A stretch of 64,000 nucleotides of DNA from Luminiphilus sp. (GTDB lineage: Bacteria > Pseudomonadota > Gammaproteobacteria > Pseudomonadales > Halieaceae): contig JAQWUD010000013.1 in NCBI GenBank assembly GCA_029242325.1, forward strand, positions 1 to 64,000. The letters run 5' to 3'. How positions within the stretch are numbered: position 1 is the stretch's first letter; every line of letters starts with the position of its first letter. A program made the translations under genes and the position numbers. The notes beneath the pieces are model-generated. The model was not told the origin of the DNA. It did not search any database and was given only the letters and a program-made list of their open reading frames with translations. Of the stretch, positions 38,100 through 47,558 are shown piece by piece.

Positions 38100-39242
38100 T
38101 CAGTGCGCTTCTCCCGCAGATTCAGCCTGGTCCAGACTCGCGCTTTCCATGCCGCCTTCGATGGCTTCTACAGCCTTCTCTACAGCGCCCTCTATCGCAT
38201 CCGCCGCCTCTTCAATGAGGTCAATCGGAGCAGGGGCGAGTGAACCCAGATTGGGGTAATCGGCGAGCATGTTGGCACCCAGCAAAGGCTGATAGGCACC
38301 CTGATGGCAGGTAGCGCAGTTCACCTTTTGGGCATCTCCCATTGGGCCTTGCCGATATTCTGGCAGCCAATCATTGGTCGGGTTGATGTAGTCGTTATTC
38401 ATCGACTTGACCATTTGCTGTCCATGCCATGCTTTCACTCGCTCAGAGTTACTCTGTTCCCACGATCCAAACGCGCGGCTGTTGTGACAGTGCGTGCAGT
38501 TCACACCCAGTGCGTCTGAGTAGTGCATCATCAGGCTGTAGATGTGTTCCGTGCTGCGGATGGATTCCGTGTGGCCGGTCGGAAGGGCTGTGCCGCCTTG
38601 TGCTCGCGCGACGCCATCTTCTAGCAGATAAGGGGTAAAAGGGTCGATCGATAAAGAGGTATAGACCGAAGACTCTTGGTGCGCCACATTCTGCATCAAG
38701 TGGTTGTGGCCTTCGGCATGTCTAGGGGGCACACCGATCGTCCAAACCTGCTCAGGCACGTTGTTACCGCGGTGACAGGTGTAGCAGGTCACTCCGGCAC
38801 CACCTACATGTGCGCCCCAGTTCTCGTTGGCGTTCTGGGTCATTAAGATCATGACGCGCGCTACTTTCTTCGTATACAGGGTGTCCTGTTCGAATCCCTC
38901 GCCCGCAACATGGCAGTAATTGCAGCCTTGCTCTGGGGAAACCCACTGCGTGATGGCAGCCATCAGGCGGGTAAATTCTCCAACCGAGAGATGACCTAAA
39001 GCCTCAACATTCTTGTAGATGTCACCGGCTTTCGGACCCTCAGAGCTGACAGCGGGGATCGCGGCCGGGACCTGATTGGCGGCAACCACTTCTTGAAGCA
39101 CTTCAGGACTGTACACCGCTTCCATGCCCGTGCCGCGATATCCTCTTTGCACGGTTTCCTGAGGGGGAAGGTCGCACCCAGTCAGCAGTAAGGCGCTGAG
39201 TAATGCGGTCCCCGCGAATAATTGCATATTGAGGATTTTCAT
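38100..39242 (-). CDS. pufC: Photosynthetic reaction centre tetraheme cytochrome c subunit
   Basis: A 380-aa lipoprotein. The lipobox LLLTGC places the acylated Cys at residue 23. Four haem c motifs CxxCH are at residues 107-111, 153-157, 249-253 and 309-313 (CNYCH, CYTCH, CTHCH, CATCH). It donates electrons to the photo-oxidised special pair from the periplasmic side. The last 40 residues are a tail rich in Ala and Glu ([19 protein letters not shown]) with helical periodicity, which is unusual. It overlaps pufM by 4 bp. Confidence 0.95.
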   Translation of the reverse strand: MKILNMQLFAGTALLSALLLTGCDLPPQETVQRGYRGTGMEAVYSPEVLQEVVAANQVPAAIPAVSSEGPKAGDIYKNVEALGHLSVGEFTRLMAAITQWVSPEQGCNYCHVAGEGFEQDTLYTKKVARVMILMTQNANENWGAHVGGAGVTCYTCHRGNNVPEQVWTIGVPPRHAEGHNHLMQNVAHQESSVYTSLSIDPFTPYLLEDGVARAQGGTALPTGHTESIRSTEHIYSLMMHYSDALGVNCTHCHNSRAFGSWEQSNSERVKAWHGQQMVKSMNNDYINPTNDWLPEYRQGPMGDAQKVNCATCHQGAYQPLLGANMLADYPNLGSLAPAPIDLIEEAADAIEGAVEKAVEAIEGGMESASLDQAESAGEAH

Positions 39243-40213
39243 TGTGCACCCTCCATCATTGGGTCTAACACGGGGGTTGCCTCAAGCGCCGGATAGGGTG
39301 GAACGATGCCGTGCTTCATGCCCCACAGGTACCAGTTCTCCACGACGGTGCCGGTGAGCAGGATGCCGATGGCACCCGTGATGACGGTCAGCACTGCGAA
39401 CCACCAGGCCCACCGGTGAATGGACTCCATGGACGCGTTGAAGCCCATGCACCATCTCCAGAATAGTGCGCCTCGCTCTGCAGCTGTTCCACGATCAGTG
39501 ATCTGGTCAATCTCCCGATCGGCACCATAGCGACTGGTTGCAAGAATGGTGGCCCCATGCATCGCGAAGAGCACAGCAGAGCCGTACAGGAACGCAATGG
39601 AGAGCATGTGGAAGGGGTTGTAGAACAGATTGCCGTAGCGCAGCGAGAAGGCAGCCGTCCAATCAAGGTGAGGGAAAATGCCGAATGGCACTGCCTCATT
39701 CCAAGATCCCATCAGGATAGGGCGAATAAATCCCAGCACAAGATAAAGCGAAATGGCTGCGCCAAATGCCCACGCTAGATAATTGCTCATACCCAGATTG
39801 CGTGAAATTTGGAATGTGCGTGCCCACCACAGCATGATGGAGAGCGTTAGCAAAGCTCCTGTTATCAGCCACCAGCCACCGTCATTAAGGGGTGGGATGG
39901 ATAAACCGTACTGTGGGCCGGGCGGATCGAGTGACAACCAAAATAGTTGCCGTACAAACTGAACTGGATCCCAGTTCACTGATGCCAGCATGTTCATGCC
40001 AATGATCAGGAACGCGAGTAATCCGGTGATCAGGGAGAAAACACCGAGTGTGCCCAGATAAATGGGGCCTAGTTGCGCATCGCCGAGCTTGCCCAATAGA
40101 TGGTTGTGGACCATCCCTTTAGTGCGATTGCGTTCTGCATCGCCGATAGGGACACCGGAATAGTCAGGTGCGGAGACCTGCACTGTCGTAAATATATTTT
40201 GATATTCTCTCAT
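39239..40213 (-). CDS. pufM: Reaction centre M subunit
   Basis: A 324-aa five-helix subunit. Expected ligands are visible: FPHLDW for the accessory bacteriochlorophyll, NPFHML for the special pair, and FAMHGAT, DREIDQ and SIHRWAWW for the non-haem iron site. The Glu in DREIDQ is the bidentate iron ligand found in M subunits of purple bacteria. The start has AGGAGGG upstream. It overlaps pufC by 4 bp and follows pufL by 15 bp. Confidence 0.97.
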   Translation of the reverse strand: MREYQNIFTTVQVSAPDYSGVPIGDAERNRTKGMVHNHLLGKLGDAQLGPIYLGTLGVFSLITGLLAFLIIGMNMLASVNWDPVQFVRQLFWLSLDPPGPQYGLSIPPLNDGGWWLITGALLTLSIMLWWARTFQISRNLGMSNYLAWAFGAAISLYLVLGFIRPILMGSWNEAVPFGIFPHLDWTAAFSLRYGNLFYNPFHMLSIAFLYGSAVLFAMHGATILATSRYGADREIDQITDRGTAAERGALFWRWCMGFNASMESIHRWAWWFAVLTVITGAIGILLTGTVVENWYLWGMKHGIVPPYPALEATPVLDPMMEGAQ

Positions 40214-40228
40214 GATGCAGTTCCCTCC

Positions 40229-41053
40229 TTAGTACCAAACCGGTAGTTCGAGCCACCAGTTCCACCATTCAGGCCAGCCACGGGTCCAGAACGGGCCGCT
40301 GATGACAATGCAAACCGCACTCCAGAAAGCTGCAGAGATGGCAACAAATAGGCCAAGGCGGTGGATGCCCAGAGCACCGACGGAATAACCAATGTCGTCG
40401 CGGAAAAATGTGTTTTCATGCTCGCCGGTCTTGACGGTCTCACCCTCTCGGGGATCAGTGGCCATCAGGATGAGAGATCCATGCATGGACAGTGCCATGG
40501 CGGTGGTGAAGAAAAAGGTCACTGCAATCATATGCGCCGGGTTGTAATGGAAGTGCAGGAACTGGTAACCCACATTCGATACCCAGTCGAGGTGGCTGAG
40601 TATGCCGTATGGGAAGCCATGGCCCCATGCCCCGAGTAGCACCGGCCGCACGATGACCAGCGTTACGTAAGCCAGTATCGCGAAGCTGAAGGCGAAAGGT
40701 ATGTGTAGCCCCATGCCGAGCTTGCGTGAGAGTTCAACCTGGCGCAGCGCCCAAGACGCAAACGCTGCGACCGCACAGATCGTGATGATCTGCCACAGCC
40801 CACCCTCCATCAGAGGGGCAAGGCCTAAGCCGTATGACAGGTCTGGGGGTGCAATACTGATCTGCCAGATATTCCACGTCGGACCCATGGCCGCTCCGTA
40901 GACCAGCAGCCCGGTACCCAGGCCGGCAAAAAACAGCGTTGTTACGCCAAAAAAGCCGACCCAAAAGGGGCCTATCCAGAAATCGAATAGATCACCCCCG
41001 ATCAGGGTCCCTCCCCGGACGCGATACTTTTTCTCAAACGTCAGCATCGACAT
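40229..41053 (-). CDS. pufL: Reaction centre L subunit
   Basis: A 274-aa five-helix subunit. The accessory bacteriochlorophyll ligand is in LSHLDWVSN, the special-pair His in HYNPAHM, and iron ligands in SMHGSL and ALGIHRLG. I chose the ATG at 41053 to give the usual start ([15 protein letters not shown]), preceded by GGGAG. It lies 83 bp after pufQ, with no pufBA in front of it. It is paired with pufM in the membrane core of the reaction centre. Confidence 0.97.
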   Translation of the reverse strand: MSMLTFEKKYRVRGGTLIGGDLFDFWIGPFWVGFFGVTTLFFAGLGTGLLVYGAAMGPTWNIWQISIAPPDLSYGLGLAPLMEGGLWQIITICAVAAFASWALRQVELSRKLGMGLHIPFAFSFAILAYVTLVIVRPVLLGAWGHGFPYGILSHLDWVSNVGYQFLHFHYNPAHMIAVTFFFTTAMALSMHGSLILMATDPREGETVKTGEHENTFFRDDIGYSVGALGIHRLGLFVAISAAFWSAVCIVISGPFWTRGWPEWWNWWLELPVWY

Positions 41054-41136
41054 GACATGACTCTCCCTTATGGCGACAAGCACCAGTTTTCAAAAAACCA
41101 CCCGGTGACCCCCACCTCCTATGGGGGTTGATTGGG

Positions 41137-41349
41137 CTAAATCCTCATAAAGGCATAGGGCGTTAGGCTGTAAGCCGCGCGCCGAGCCTCCTGCCAGCAG
41201 CTCTCCGTGCTGCTGCTCCGTTGTGAAGTGAGTGACTTCAGTACCGCTGCAAACAGGAACCACATGAAAACCATCGCGAACAGCATTTTGAAATGCATTT
41301 GCTCCCAGACGCCATGCGGCCCATCGCTTGTTTTGTTCTGCGTTGCCAT
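41137..41349 (-). CDS. pufQ: PufQ-like protein
   Basis: A 70-aa protein with one membrane helix (KMLFAMVFMWFLFAAVLKSL) and a C-terminal segment CWQEARRAAYSLTPYAFMRI. PufQ of purple bacteria has the same layout, with an acidic/basic linker and an ARAWREA...TPEIF tail, so this is probably a divergent PufQ. The start at 41349 has GGAGG directly upstream. Position also agrees: between bchZ (53 bp) and the reaction centre genes. PufQ is needed for high bacteriochlorophyll synthesis and may carry porphyrins between enzymes. Confidence 0.8.
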   Translation of the reverse strand: MATQNKTSDGPHGVWEQMHFKMLFAMVFMWFLFAAVLKSLTSQRSSSTESCWQEARRAAYSLTPYAFMRI

Positions 41350-41402
41350 GAGTCCTCCCCCCCCGAAGGGTGTTTCTGTCACTATCGAAGTCGTGCTCTT
41401 AT

Positions 41403-42857
41403 TCATGCGGCATCTCCAAACTGCAGGCTTTCGCTAGCGTGCTGAACATGCTCAATTTCTACTGTTGCGACCCCCGCGGCGCGGGCGACCTGCTCTGCCG
41501 CATCGCGCAGCCGCTTGGCGGCAGAAATGCGAACCAGAATCGGTTGCGCGGCGACAATACGGTCGAGCCCGCTCTGTGCGGTGTCTGCCCACAGTAGGGT
41601 CTCGGCTGCGCGCACGGGTGTAGCCTCAACTTTGTCGAGTTCGGTGCCCAGCGGCAGCACATTAAAGAGGGCGTCAAAGAGTGCGTTGCAGACTTCCTGT
41701 ACCAGGTAGCAGGTTCCCGCATAGCCCATGAAAGGGGTTCCAGTATGACGCCGGATGATGGTGCCTGGCAGGGAGGCGGGGATGTAGACGCTCTTGTTTC
41801 CCGCCTCATTGACATACATGCGTTCGTTGTAACCGCCAAATACCAGCAGTGCGCCAGATGTGTGAATCGCGTTGCGGACTTCCTGGTTGTCAGGCTTTAC
41901 TCCGGCTTTACGGGAGTAATGGAAGGCGCAAGGGAGGCCCAGTTCGCCCTCCAGAAAGTGGCGTAGACCTCGGGTGTATGTGTCGGTGGCGACGACGCCG
42001 AAGCTGGCCGTGCCAAAGAAATCCTGGGTCACAGAACGCCACAAATCCCATACGGGCTTTAACGTCGTGTGCTTTTCCTGCTCGATAAACGGCTCGGGGT
42101 CTAGCCCGAGTTCTTCGCCCAGTGCCTGCAGAAACTTAGTTGTGCTGTCGAGACCAATCGGTGCCTGAAAGTAAGGGGTTTCCAGTGCCTCACACAATTT
42201 GCGACCATACTCTCGATACAGGCAGACGTTGGCGTCTGCGTCTGCAAGCGACACAACGTCATCCAGCGGGCAGCCTAGCGGGAAGATAAGATTGATCTCA
42301 GCCCCTATACCCTCGACTAGGCGCTGGATCTCAGCCAAATCAGATGGGGTGTTGAAATAGCCATATGCAGGGCCGATGATGTTGACTCGCTTTATGCCGT
42401 CATCGGGTTTTTTGGCTCTGCGCTTCTTCGCCTTAGGCTTGCCGAATTGGTCCCAGAGCCAGACCAGGGCTCGATCAGCGCTTTGCCATTGATCCTCGTC
42501 AATGGTGCGTGGCAAGAATCGTTGTATGTTGGTATCCATCGGTGTAACACCGCCACCAATCATCTCGGCAATGGAGCCGGTAACGACCACGCTGGGTTTC
42601 TTTGGATCCAGCGTCTGGTGTGCTCGGCGTAACGCTCCCTCGGTTCCTCGTTGCCCCAGTTCTTCCTCTGCCAGTCCTGTCACTACAATGGGTAGTTCAT
42701 GTGGAGGCAGTGCATCGGTGTAGTGGAGTACCGAGGTCACTGGCAGGTTCTCGCATCCCACCGGTCCGTCGATAATGACTTGCAGACCTTTGACCGCTGT
42801 GAACATATACACAGAGCCCCAGTAGCCGCCAGCACGATCATGATCGATAACCAACAT
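41403..42857 (-). CDS. bchZ: Chlorophyllide reductase subunit Z
   Basis: A 484-aa nitrogenase-like catalytic subunit. It starts [20 protein letters not shown] and carries PVGCENLP, the P-cluster-like Cys region, then [13 protein letters not shown]. With BchY it forms the BchYZ component that reduces the C7-C8 double bond of chlorophyllide, taking electrons from BchX. It overlaps bchY by one base (TGATG). Its 3' end is 53 bp from pufQ, so the bchCXYZ genes and the puf genes form one superoperon on the minus strand. Confidence 0.95.
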   Translation of the reverse strand: MLVIDHDRAGGYWGSVYMFTAVKGLQVIIDGPVGCENLPVTSVLHYTDALPPHELPIVVTGLAEEELGQRGTEGALRRAHQTLDPKKPSVVVTGSIAEMIGGGVTPMDTNIQRFLPRTIDEDQWQSADRALVWLWDQFGKPKAKKRRAKKPDDGIKRVNIIGPAYGYFNTPSDLAEIQRLVEGIGAEINLIFPLGCPLDDVVSLADADANVCLYREYGRKLCEALETPYFQAPIGLDSTTKFLQALGEELGLDPEPFIEQEKHTTLKPVWDLWRSVTQDFFGTASFGVVATDTYTRGLRHFLEGELGLPCAFHYSRKAGVKPDNQEVRNAIHTSGALLVFGGYNERMYVNEAGNKSVYIPASLPGTIIRRHTGTPFMGYAGTCYLVQEVCNALFDALFNVLPLGTELDKVEATPVRAAETLLWADTAQSGLDRIVAAQPILVRISAAKRLRDAAEQVARAAGVATVEIEHVQHASESLQFGDAA

Positions 42858-44335
42858 CAGCCTGTCTCCCCCATGCCATGGCGGTTGATAATCTGGGGTG
42901 TCCAGATACCGCTCTTGGCGCCGCTGCCCACGCCAGAGAAAAAGGCCTCCATCGTCTGAAAGCGCTCTTTGCCCTCGATCGCAGTGTTGATAACTTCGGC
43001 CAGAGATCCGGCTCCGGCGACGCCCATCAGGGGCCGCGCCGAGATCAGATTAGTGAAGTACAGGCTGGGTATAGACAGCTCTTTGGCGTGCTGAACGACA
43101 GGTGTCGTGCCGATGGCAATATCCGGCTCGAAAGTGTCCATCGCGTAGAGGTCGTCCTCGAGGGATGCGCGGAATTTGACGCTCACGCCACGGGCCTCCA
43201 GCCATTCGCAATCATGCGCCGACCAGTCGGACTTGGCGCAGGCAGTACCTACGTAGCGCACGTTGGCGCCGCTCTCAATGAGGAGTCTCGCAACGATCAA
43301 TTCTGAACCCTCGTAGCCAGAGAGGGTGATCCGCGCATCGATCGGATTGTCTGCCAGTACCCCGCGTATGGCAGAAAGTTGTGCATTGATGGCAGCGTCG
43401 ATCTGTTTCCTGGGCAGGTTGAGCACATCACCCAAGTTTGCAAGCCAGTCGCGCGTGCCTTCGACGCCTACCGGCGCCGAACCAAGCAGTGGTCGACCGG
43501 CTGCTTTGAACTCTCTCGCAGTCGCCGCATAAAAGGGATGCAGCATGGCGACAGCCGAGCAATCAAGCGCTGCATAGAGTTCACGCCATTCTCGGGTTGG
43601 GATCACGGGCCCGGCTTTCAGACCCATTGGCTGGAGCATGCGGCCGATCGTGATCGCATCGACCGGGAAGATTTCGCCCACTAGAGCAACACTGGGCACA
43701 TCGGTTTCGTTATCGAGTCCTGAAGGACGTGCGACCGGTCCAGCCTGCGCCTCTTTGCGGGCGTATGCCAGCATCGCGCCAGCAAGAACATCCTTGGCCT
43801 CCGCATGGGTCGGGACCCCAAAGCCGGGCACGTCAATGCCGACAATGCGCACGCCATTAATTTCATCTGGCAGCAAATCCAGCGGCACGCCCGAAGCGGT
43901 GGGAACGCAGAGATTAATCACCACAACCGCATCGTACTCATCGGGGTTGGCCAATTCGTGAACAGCCTCACGGATGTCCTCAAACAGCTTTCCGGTGACC
44001 AGTGATTCCGAGTCGAAGGGCACGTAACCTACAGTGCGCTTGGCGCCATAGAAATGAGATGTGAAGGTCAGGCCGTAGACGCAGCAGGCCGAGCCCGATA
44101 ACACAGTGGCTGTGCGGCGCATGCGCAACCCGACTCGGAGCGAGCCAAACGCCGGACACATGCTCTGCGGCTGATCATGAGGGCCTTTCGGATAATCCTT
44201 ATCGTACTGTTCAAGCTGCGCGCTCTTGCCCGCCTTGGCGGCCGCGTCACGCATCACTTCCTCGCCCGCATGGCAACCCACTGCTTGCGAGGTGTTCTCG
44301 CTGTCTACGGCGATGACGGTGTCAGACGCTGTCAT
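42857..44335 (-). CDS. bchY: Chlorophyllide reductase subunit Y
   Basis: A 492-aa nitrogenase-like subunit, partner of BchZ. It has [20 protein letters not shown] and [19 protein letters not shown], with the Cys residues expected for the catalytic iron-sulfur centre. It overlaps bchX by 14 bp at its start and bchZ by one base at its end. The N-terminal 30 residues are Glu/Ala-rich and variable between species. Confidence 0.95.
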   Translation of the reverse strand: MTASDTVIAVDSENTSQAVGCHAGEEVMRDAAAKAGKSAQLEQYDKDYPKGPHDQPQSMCPAFGSLRVGLRMRRTATVLSGSACCVYGLTFTSHFYGAKRTVGYVPFDSESLVTGKLFEDIREAVHELANPDEYDAVVVINLCVPTASGVPLDLLPDEINGVRIVGIDVPGFGVPTHAEAKDVLAGAMLAYARKEAQAGPVARPSGLDNETDVPSVALVGEIFPVDAITIGRMLQPMGLKAGPVIPTREWRELYAALDCSAVAMLHPFYAATAREFKAAGRPLLGSAPVGVEGTRDWLANLGDVLNLPRKQIDAAINAQLSAIRGVLADNPIDARITLSGYEGSELIVARLLIESGANVRYVGTACAKSDWSAHDCEWLEARGVSVKFRASLEDDLYAMDTFEPDIAIGTTPVVQHAKELSIPSLYFTNLISARPLMGVAGAGSLAEVINTAIEGKERFQTMEAFFSGVGSGAKSGIWTPQIINRHGMGETG

Positions 44336-45320
44336 AGATCACTTCCAGTGACGGCTTGTTCAAATGCTCGACGTTGCAAAGATCTTCCAGACTAGCTGGC
44401 TGCAATACGACGTCTCGACCGACGGTGTCACCGTCGAAAAGCTCCAGCAAGTCGTCCTGAGACAGGGGCTCTGGCTTATGAGGAGGGGCGTCAGCGACGT
44501 TCACAGCCAGATCGCTAAACAGTGACCCCCATTCGCTCTCGGGGCGCCCAATAATCTCGTAGGAGGCGCTCTTGCGGCGGATATCGTCATTTGCAGGAAT
44601 AGAGGCGAGCTCAGGAATGCCTACCGCCTTGCAGAAGGCCTGAGCCTGGCCGGCGCCATCGTCTTTATTGGTGACCATGCCGGCGACACCCACGTTGCCG
44701 CCAAGCTTGCGGAAATATTCCACTGCAGAGCACACGTTGTTCGCTACATAGAGTGATTGCAGGTCGTTGGATGCAACTACAATGACCTTCTGACACATGT
44801 CTCGCGCGATCGGCAGACCAAAGCCACCGCAGACCACGTCGCCTAGAAAATCGAGCAGCACATAGTCAAAATCCCAGTCGTGGAAGCCCAGCTTTTCCAG
44901 AGTTTCAAAGCCATGAATGATGCCACGACCGCCGCATCCTCGGCCTACCTCAGGGCCGCCAAGCTCCATCGCAAACACGCCATCACGCTTGAAGCATACA
45001 TCGCCCACGGAGACCTCGTCGCCGGCCGCTTTTTTGGCAGAAGCAGTCTCTATGATGGTGGGACAGGCCTTGCCGCCGAACAATAACGAAGTAGTATCGC
45101 TCTTAGGATCACAGCCAATCAGCAATACTTTTTTGCCCTGCTGAGCCATCATGTAGGACAGATTGGCCAACGTGAAGCTCTTGCCGATACCTCCTTTCCC
45201 ATAGATGGCGATGATCTGAGTTTTTGGCGCATCGTCGCCAGAGGACGCGAGCAAATCGGCTCTCTCCCCCGTTGATTCCAGACCTGGGTCATATAGCTTG
45301 GCACTCTCCGGTGCGTTCAT
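44322..45320 (-). CDS. bchX: Chlorophyllide reductase iron protein, subunit X
   Basis: A 332-aa NifH-like ATPase. The P-loop GKGGIGKS is at residues 41-48, and Cys residues for the bridging [4Fe-4S] cluster are in GRGCGGRG and [12 protein letters not shown]. It delivers electrons to BchYZ with ATP hydrolysis. It is longer than BchL by an N-terminal segment of about 35 residues, as is usual for BchX. It overlaps bchC by 4 bp and bchY by 14 bp. Confidence 0.95.
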   Translation of the reverse strand: MNAPESAKLYDPGLESTGERADLLASSGDDAPKTQIIAIYGKGGIGKSFTLANLSYMMAQQGKKVLLIGCDPKSDTTSLLFGGKACPTIIETASAKKAAGDEVSVGDVCFKRDGVFAMELGGPEVGRGCGGRGIIHGFETLEKLGFHDWDFDYVLLDFLGDVVCGGFGLPIARDMCQKVIVVASNDLQSLYVANNVCSAVEYFRKLGGNVGVAGMVTNKDDGAGQAQAFCKAVGIPELASIPANDDIRRKSASYEIIGRPESEWGSLFSDLAVNVADAPPHKPEPLSQDDLLELFDGDTVGRDVVLQPASLEDLCNVEHLNKPSLEVIYDSV

Positions 45321-46264
45321 GCGTCTCTCCAGTCAAGGACCATCTTCAGACAGCGGGGGTCAGAAAACGCGCGTTGGTAAGCGGTTTCAGCGCTGTTGTA
45401 AGGTTGGTCATGGGTAATGATGCCGCTCAGTGTCAGGTCTCCCCCTGAGACCAGATCCATAGCGGTTTGCATATCTTTTCCTTGCCATTCCGAGCTGATG
45501 CGGACGTCGATTTCGCGCATAAACGCAGCAGGAAAATCAAAGTGAATCGGTGCGGCATAGAATCCCGCCAGCAACACCGTTGCGTCTCTGGCTAAATGAT
45601 GGACGGCCTGATCAATAATATTGCTGGCGCCGCTGACGTCGCAAACGCGGAGGTAGTCGCGGCGGTCGTCATCACTGGGGTCCAGCACGGGATAACTGAA
45701 GTCCCCTTCGCGCCGTTCATGAGCGGTTTCCCAGACGGTGGGAGTCACTTGATAACGTGCTTGCGTGGCTCTCGCCAGCAAACGGCCCAGCGCTCCATGG
45801 CCAATAATGAGCTCTGGCGCGCCCAAGTCTTCCAGACGGCGCAGTGCGTGGCAGGCTGTGGCTGCTAACGCCAGCAGAACCCCTAACGATTCCATTTCTG
45901 GAGGCAGGTTGACGACGCGCTGAGCCGGGACCACTAGGGATCTAGCTGCGCCGCCGAAGAGGCCTTGAACGTCGGTAAAGCCGCGGCTGCCCGGTACAAA
46001 CACTTTTTGGCCCACCTCGAGCTGCGTCTCGGTGCCCGTTGCGACCACGCTACCAACGCTCTCATAGCCGGGCACCAAGGGGTAAGCGAGTCCGGGAAAC
46101 GGGGGCATACGGCCATCCCACAGCAACCTTTCGGTACCCGTACTGATGCCGGTCCAACTGACCTCAACCACACAATCTGTGCTGCGGGGTTCGGGCAACT
46201 GCACGGGTCGTAACGAAATTTCCCCCGGTTGCTCGAAAACCACCGCAGTGGATTTTGCTCCCAT
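45317..46264 (-). CDS. bchC: 3-hydroxyethyl bacteriochlorophyllide a dehydrogenase
   Basis: A 315-aa MDR-type dehydrogenase that oxidises the C3 hydroxyethyl group to acetyl. The N-terminal domain has VEVSWTGISTGTERLLWDG and YPLVPGYESVGSVVATG, and the nucleotide-binding region follows (LIIGHGALGRLLARAT). I chose the ATG at 46264, with AGGTGAG upstream, over the GTG at 46276. It is the first gene of the bchCXYZ-puf superoperon and its promoter carries two CrtJ/PpsR sites. Confidence 0.95.
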   Translation of the reverse strand: MGAKSTAVVFEQPGEISLRPVQLPEPRSTDCVVEVSWTGISTGTERLLWDGRMPPFPGLAYPLVPGYESVGSVVATGTETQLEVGQKVFVPGSRGFTDVQGLFGGAARSLVVPAQRVVNLPPEMESLGVLLALAATACHALRRLEDLGAPELIIGHGALGRLLARATQARYQVTPTVWETAHERREGDFSYPVLDPSDDDRRDYLRVCDVSGASNIIDQAVHHLARDATVLLAGFYAAPIHFDFPAAFMREIDVRISSEWQGKDMQTAMDLVSGGDLTLSGIITHDQPYNSAETAYQRAFSDPRCLKMVLDWRDA

Positions 46265-46356
46265 GGTGGTACTCACCTTTGCCTGTTATGTCCTGCTTTT
46301 ATCTTTTTATTCACCGCCGGTAGTCCTTAGGGTCCGCCAGCAGGCACTCAACTATG

Positions 46357-46374
46357 TGTCATTTTAAATTAACA
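46357..46374. promoter_or_regulatory. CrtJ/PpsR-type operator, bchC promoter, site 1
   Basis: TGT-CATTTTAAATTA-ACA fits TGT-N12-ACA exactly. It covers the -10 region of the bchC promoter, which reads TAAAAT on the minus strand (46366-46361). Confidence 0.8.
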
Positions 46375-46388
46375 GCTAAAACTGTCAA
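46361..46388 (-). promoter_or_regulatory. bchC promoter (sigma-70 type)
   Basis: On the minus strand TTGACA (46388-46383), a 16-bp spacer and TAAAAT (46366-46361) form a near-consensus promoter. Both hexamers are overlapped by TGT-N12-ACA sites, so a bound repressor would block RNA polymerase. It should drive the whole bchCXYZ-pufQLMCBA superoperon. Confidence 0.75.
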
Positions 46389-46400
46389 CTAATACATACA
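46383..46400. promoter_or_regulatory. CrtJ/PpsR-type operator, bchC promoter, site 2
   Basis: TGT-CAACTAATACAT-ACA fits TGT-N12-ACA exactly and lies 8 bp from site 1. It covers the TTGACA -35 box of the bchC promoter (46388-46383 on the minus strand). Two such sites 8 bp apart are the classic CrtJ arrangement at bchC of Rhodobacter. Confidence 0.8.
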
Positions 46401-46418
46401 AATTCATTTTCTGCACCC

Positions 46419-47555
46419 TCATCTCGCCTTTTCGGCCACCAAAACCCGCGTTAGCGCAGGGATCGGGCTCTTGAATTCCTTTACCGCGGAAAATCCGGCC
46501 GCGAGACACATGGCGCGGAGTTCTTCCGCCGTTCTTGGTCGGCCGCTACCCATAGTCCACAGATAGAAGCTGAAATAGGTATCTCCAATCGGTTCGGCGC
46601 CGCTGGTGCCCGCCATGGGCTCCGCTATCAACAGGCTGCCACCCGCTCTCAGGCTGCTGTGGAGGCGGGCGAGCAGCTCCGAAACCGGCTCGTCGTCGTG
46701 GTCATGCAGGACCCTAACAAGAGAAAATAACTCGGTATTTTCCGGTAGCGGAGACAGAAACATGTCCGCGGCGACAAAGCGGATGTCATCGTGGGCGGCC
46801 GCGTTTTTTGCCTCGGTGACCACCTCGGGCAGGTCCAGTACTGTGGCGCTGATGTCGGGGTAACGCTTTTTAACGATCCGCGCGAAGTTGCCCGTTCCGC
46901 CCGCAACATCAACCAGGCTGCTGTAAGCGTCCAGCGGATACGTATCCAAAATGTGGTCAGCAATCAGGGCGAGCGAGCTGCTCATGAGCTGACTGTACTC
47001 ACGATGCCCCTGGTCGGTCTGCCTTCCTCCTGGCACATAACTCCAATAGTCTCGTAGTCCGGTTTTGTCGCGGTGTCGCAGTATGGCCAGTGGGTCAGCG
47101 AGGTCCCGATACAGGACGGCGTGATGTTTCACCATGTCTGCAACCGCAGGATTCCCGAGTACAGAGGCGCCGAGCTCGCCTACCATCCAGTAGCCGCGAG
47201 AGACCTCCTCGGTCAGCTTGAGCGCCTGTGCTGCGGTCAGCAGTGTATTAGCGGCGTGACGGGTCAGGCCGCACATTGCGGCAACGGAATTGGTGGTTTC
47301 GATCCGGCCTTGTAGTACCGCGAGCAAATTACTCTGCACCACTGCCGTCAGCGTCTGGGTATACACGAAACCCGCCGTAAGATGATGAATCTCAATGGCT
47401 TTTTTGCTCGCAATGCGGCGGATAAAAGGGGTTCGTGCGGCCCATTTCTGAAACTTTGAGTCGGCCAAAAGCCGATTGCGAAAAAGGCGCCAGCGACAGC
47501 GCCAGTCTGTCGGGGCGGGCTGCTGGTCTGGCCACGTGTTGGGGTCGGCGAGCAT
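46419..47555 (-). CDS. crtF: Hydroxyneurosporene/demethylspheroidene O-methyltransferase
   Basis: A 378-aa S-adenosylmethionine-dependent O-methyltransferase that methylates the C1 hydroxyl of carotenoids. The winged-helix N-domain is followed by the SAM site LVDVAGGTGNFARIVKKRYP and DLPEVVTEAKNAAAHDD, then HDHDDEPVSELLARLH and LLIAEPMAGTSG. It starts 3 bp after the crtE stop on the same strand, so crtE-crtF is a unit. The bchC promoter lies beyond its stop. Confidence 0.95.
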   Translation of the reverse strand: MLADPNTWPDQQPAPTDWRCRWRLFRNRLLADSKFQKWAARTPFIRRIASKKAIEIHHLTAGFVYTQTLTAVVQSNLLAVLQGRIETTNSVAAMCGLTRHAANTLLTAAQALKLTEEVSRGYWMVGELGASVLGNPAVADMVKHHAVLYRDLADPLAILRHRDKTGLRDYWSYVPGGRQTDQGHREYSQLMSSSLALIADHILDTYPLDAYSSLVDVAGGTGNFARIVKKRYPDISATVLDLPEVVTEAKNAAAHDDIRFVAADMFLSPLPENTELFSLVRVLHDHDDEPVSELLARLHSSLRAGGSLLIAEPMAGTSGAEPIGDTYFSFYLWTMGSGRPRTAEELRAMCLAAGFSAVKEFKSPIPALTRVLVAEKAR

Positions 47556-47558
47556 CGT

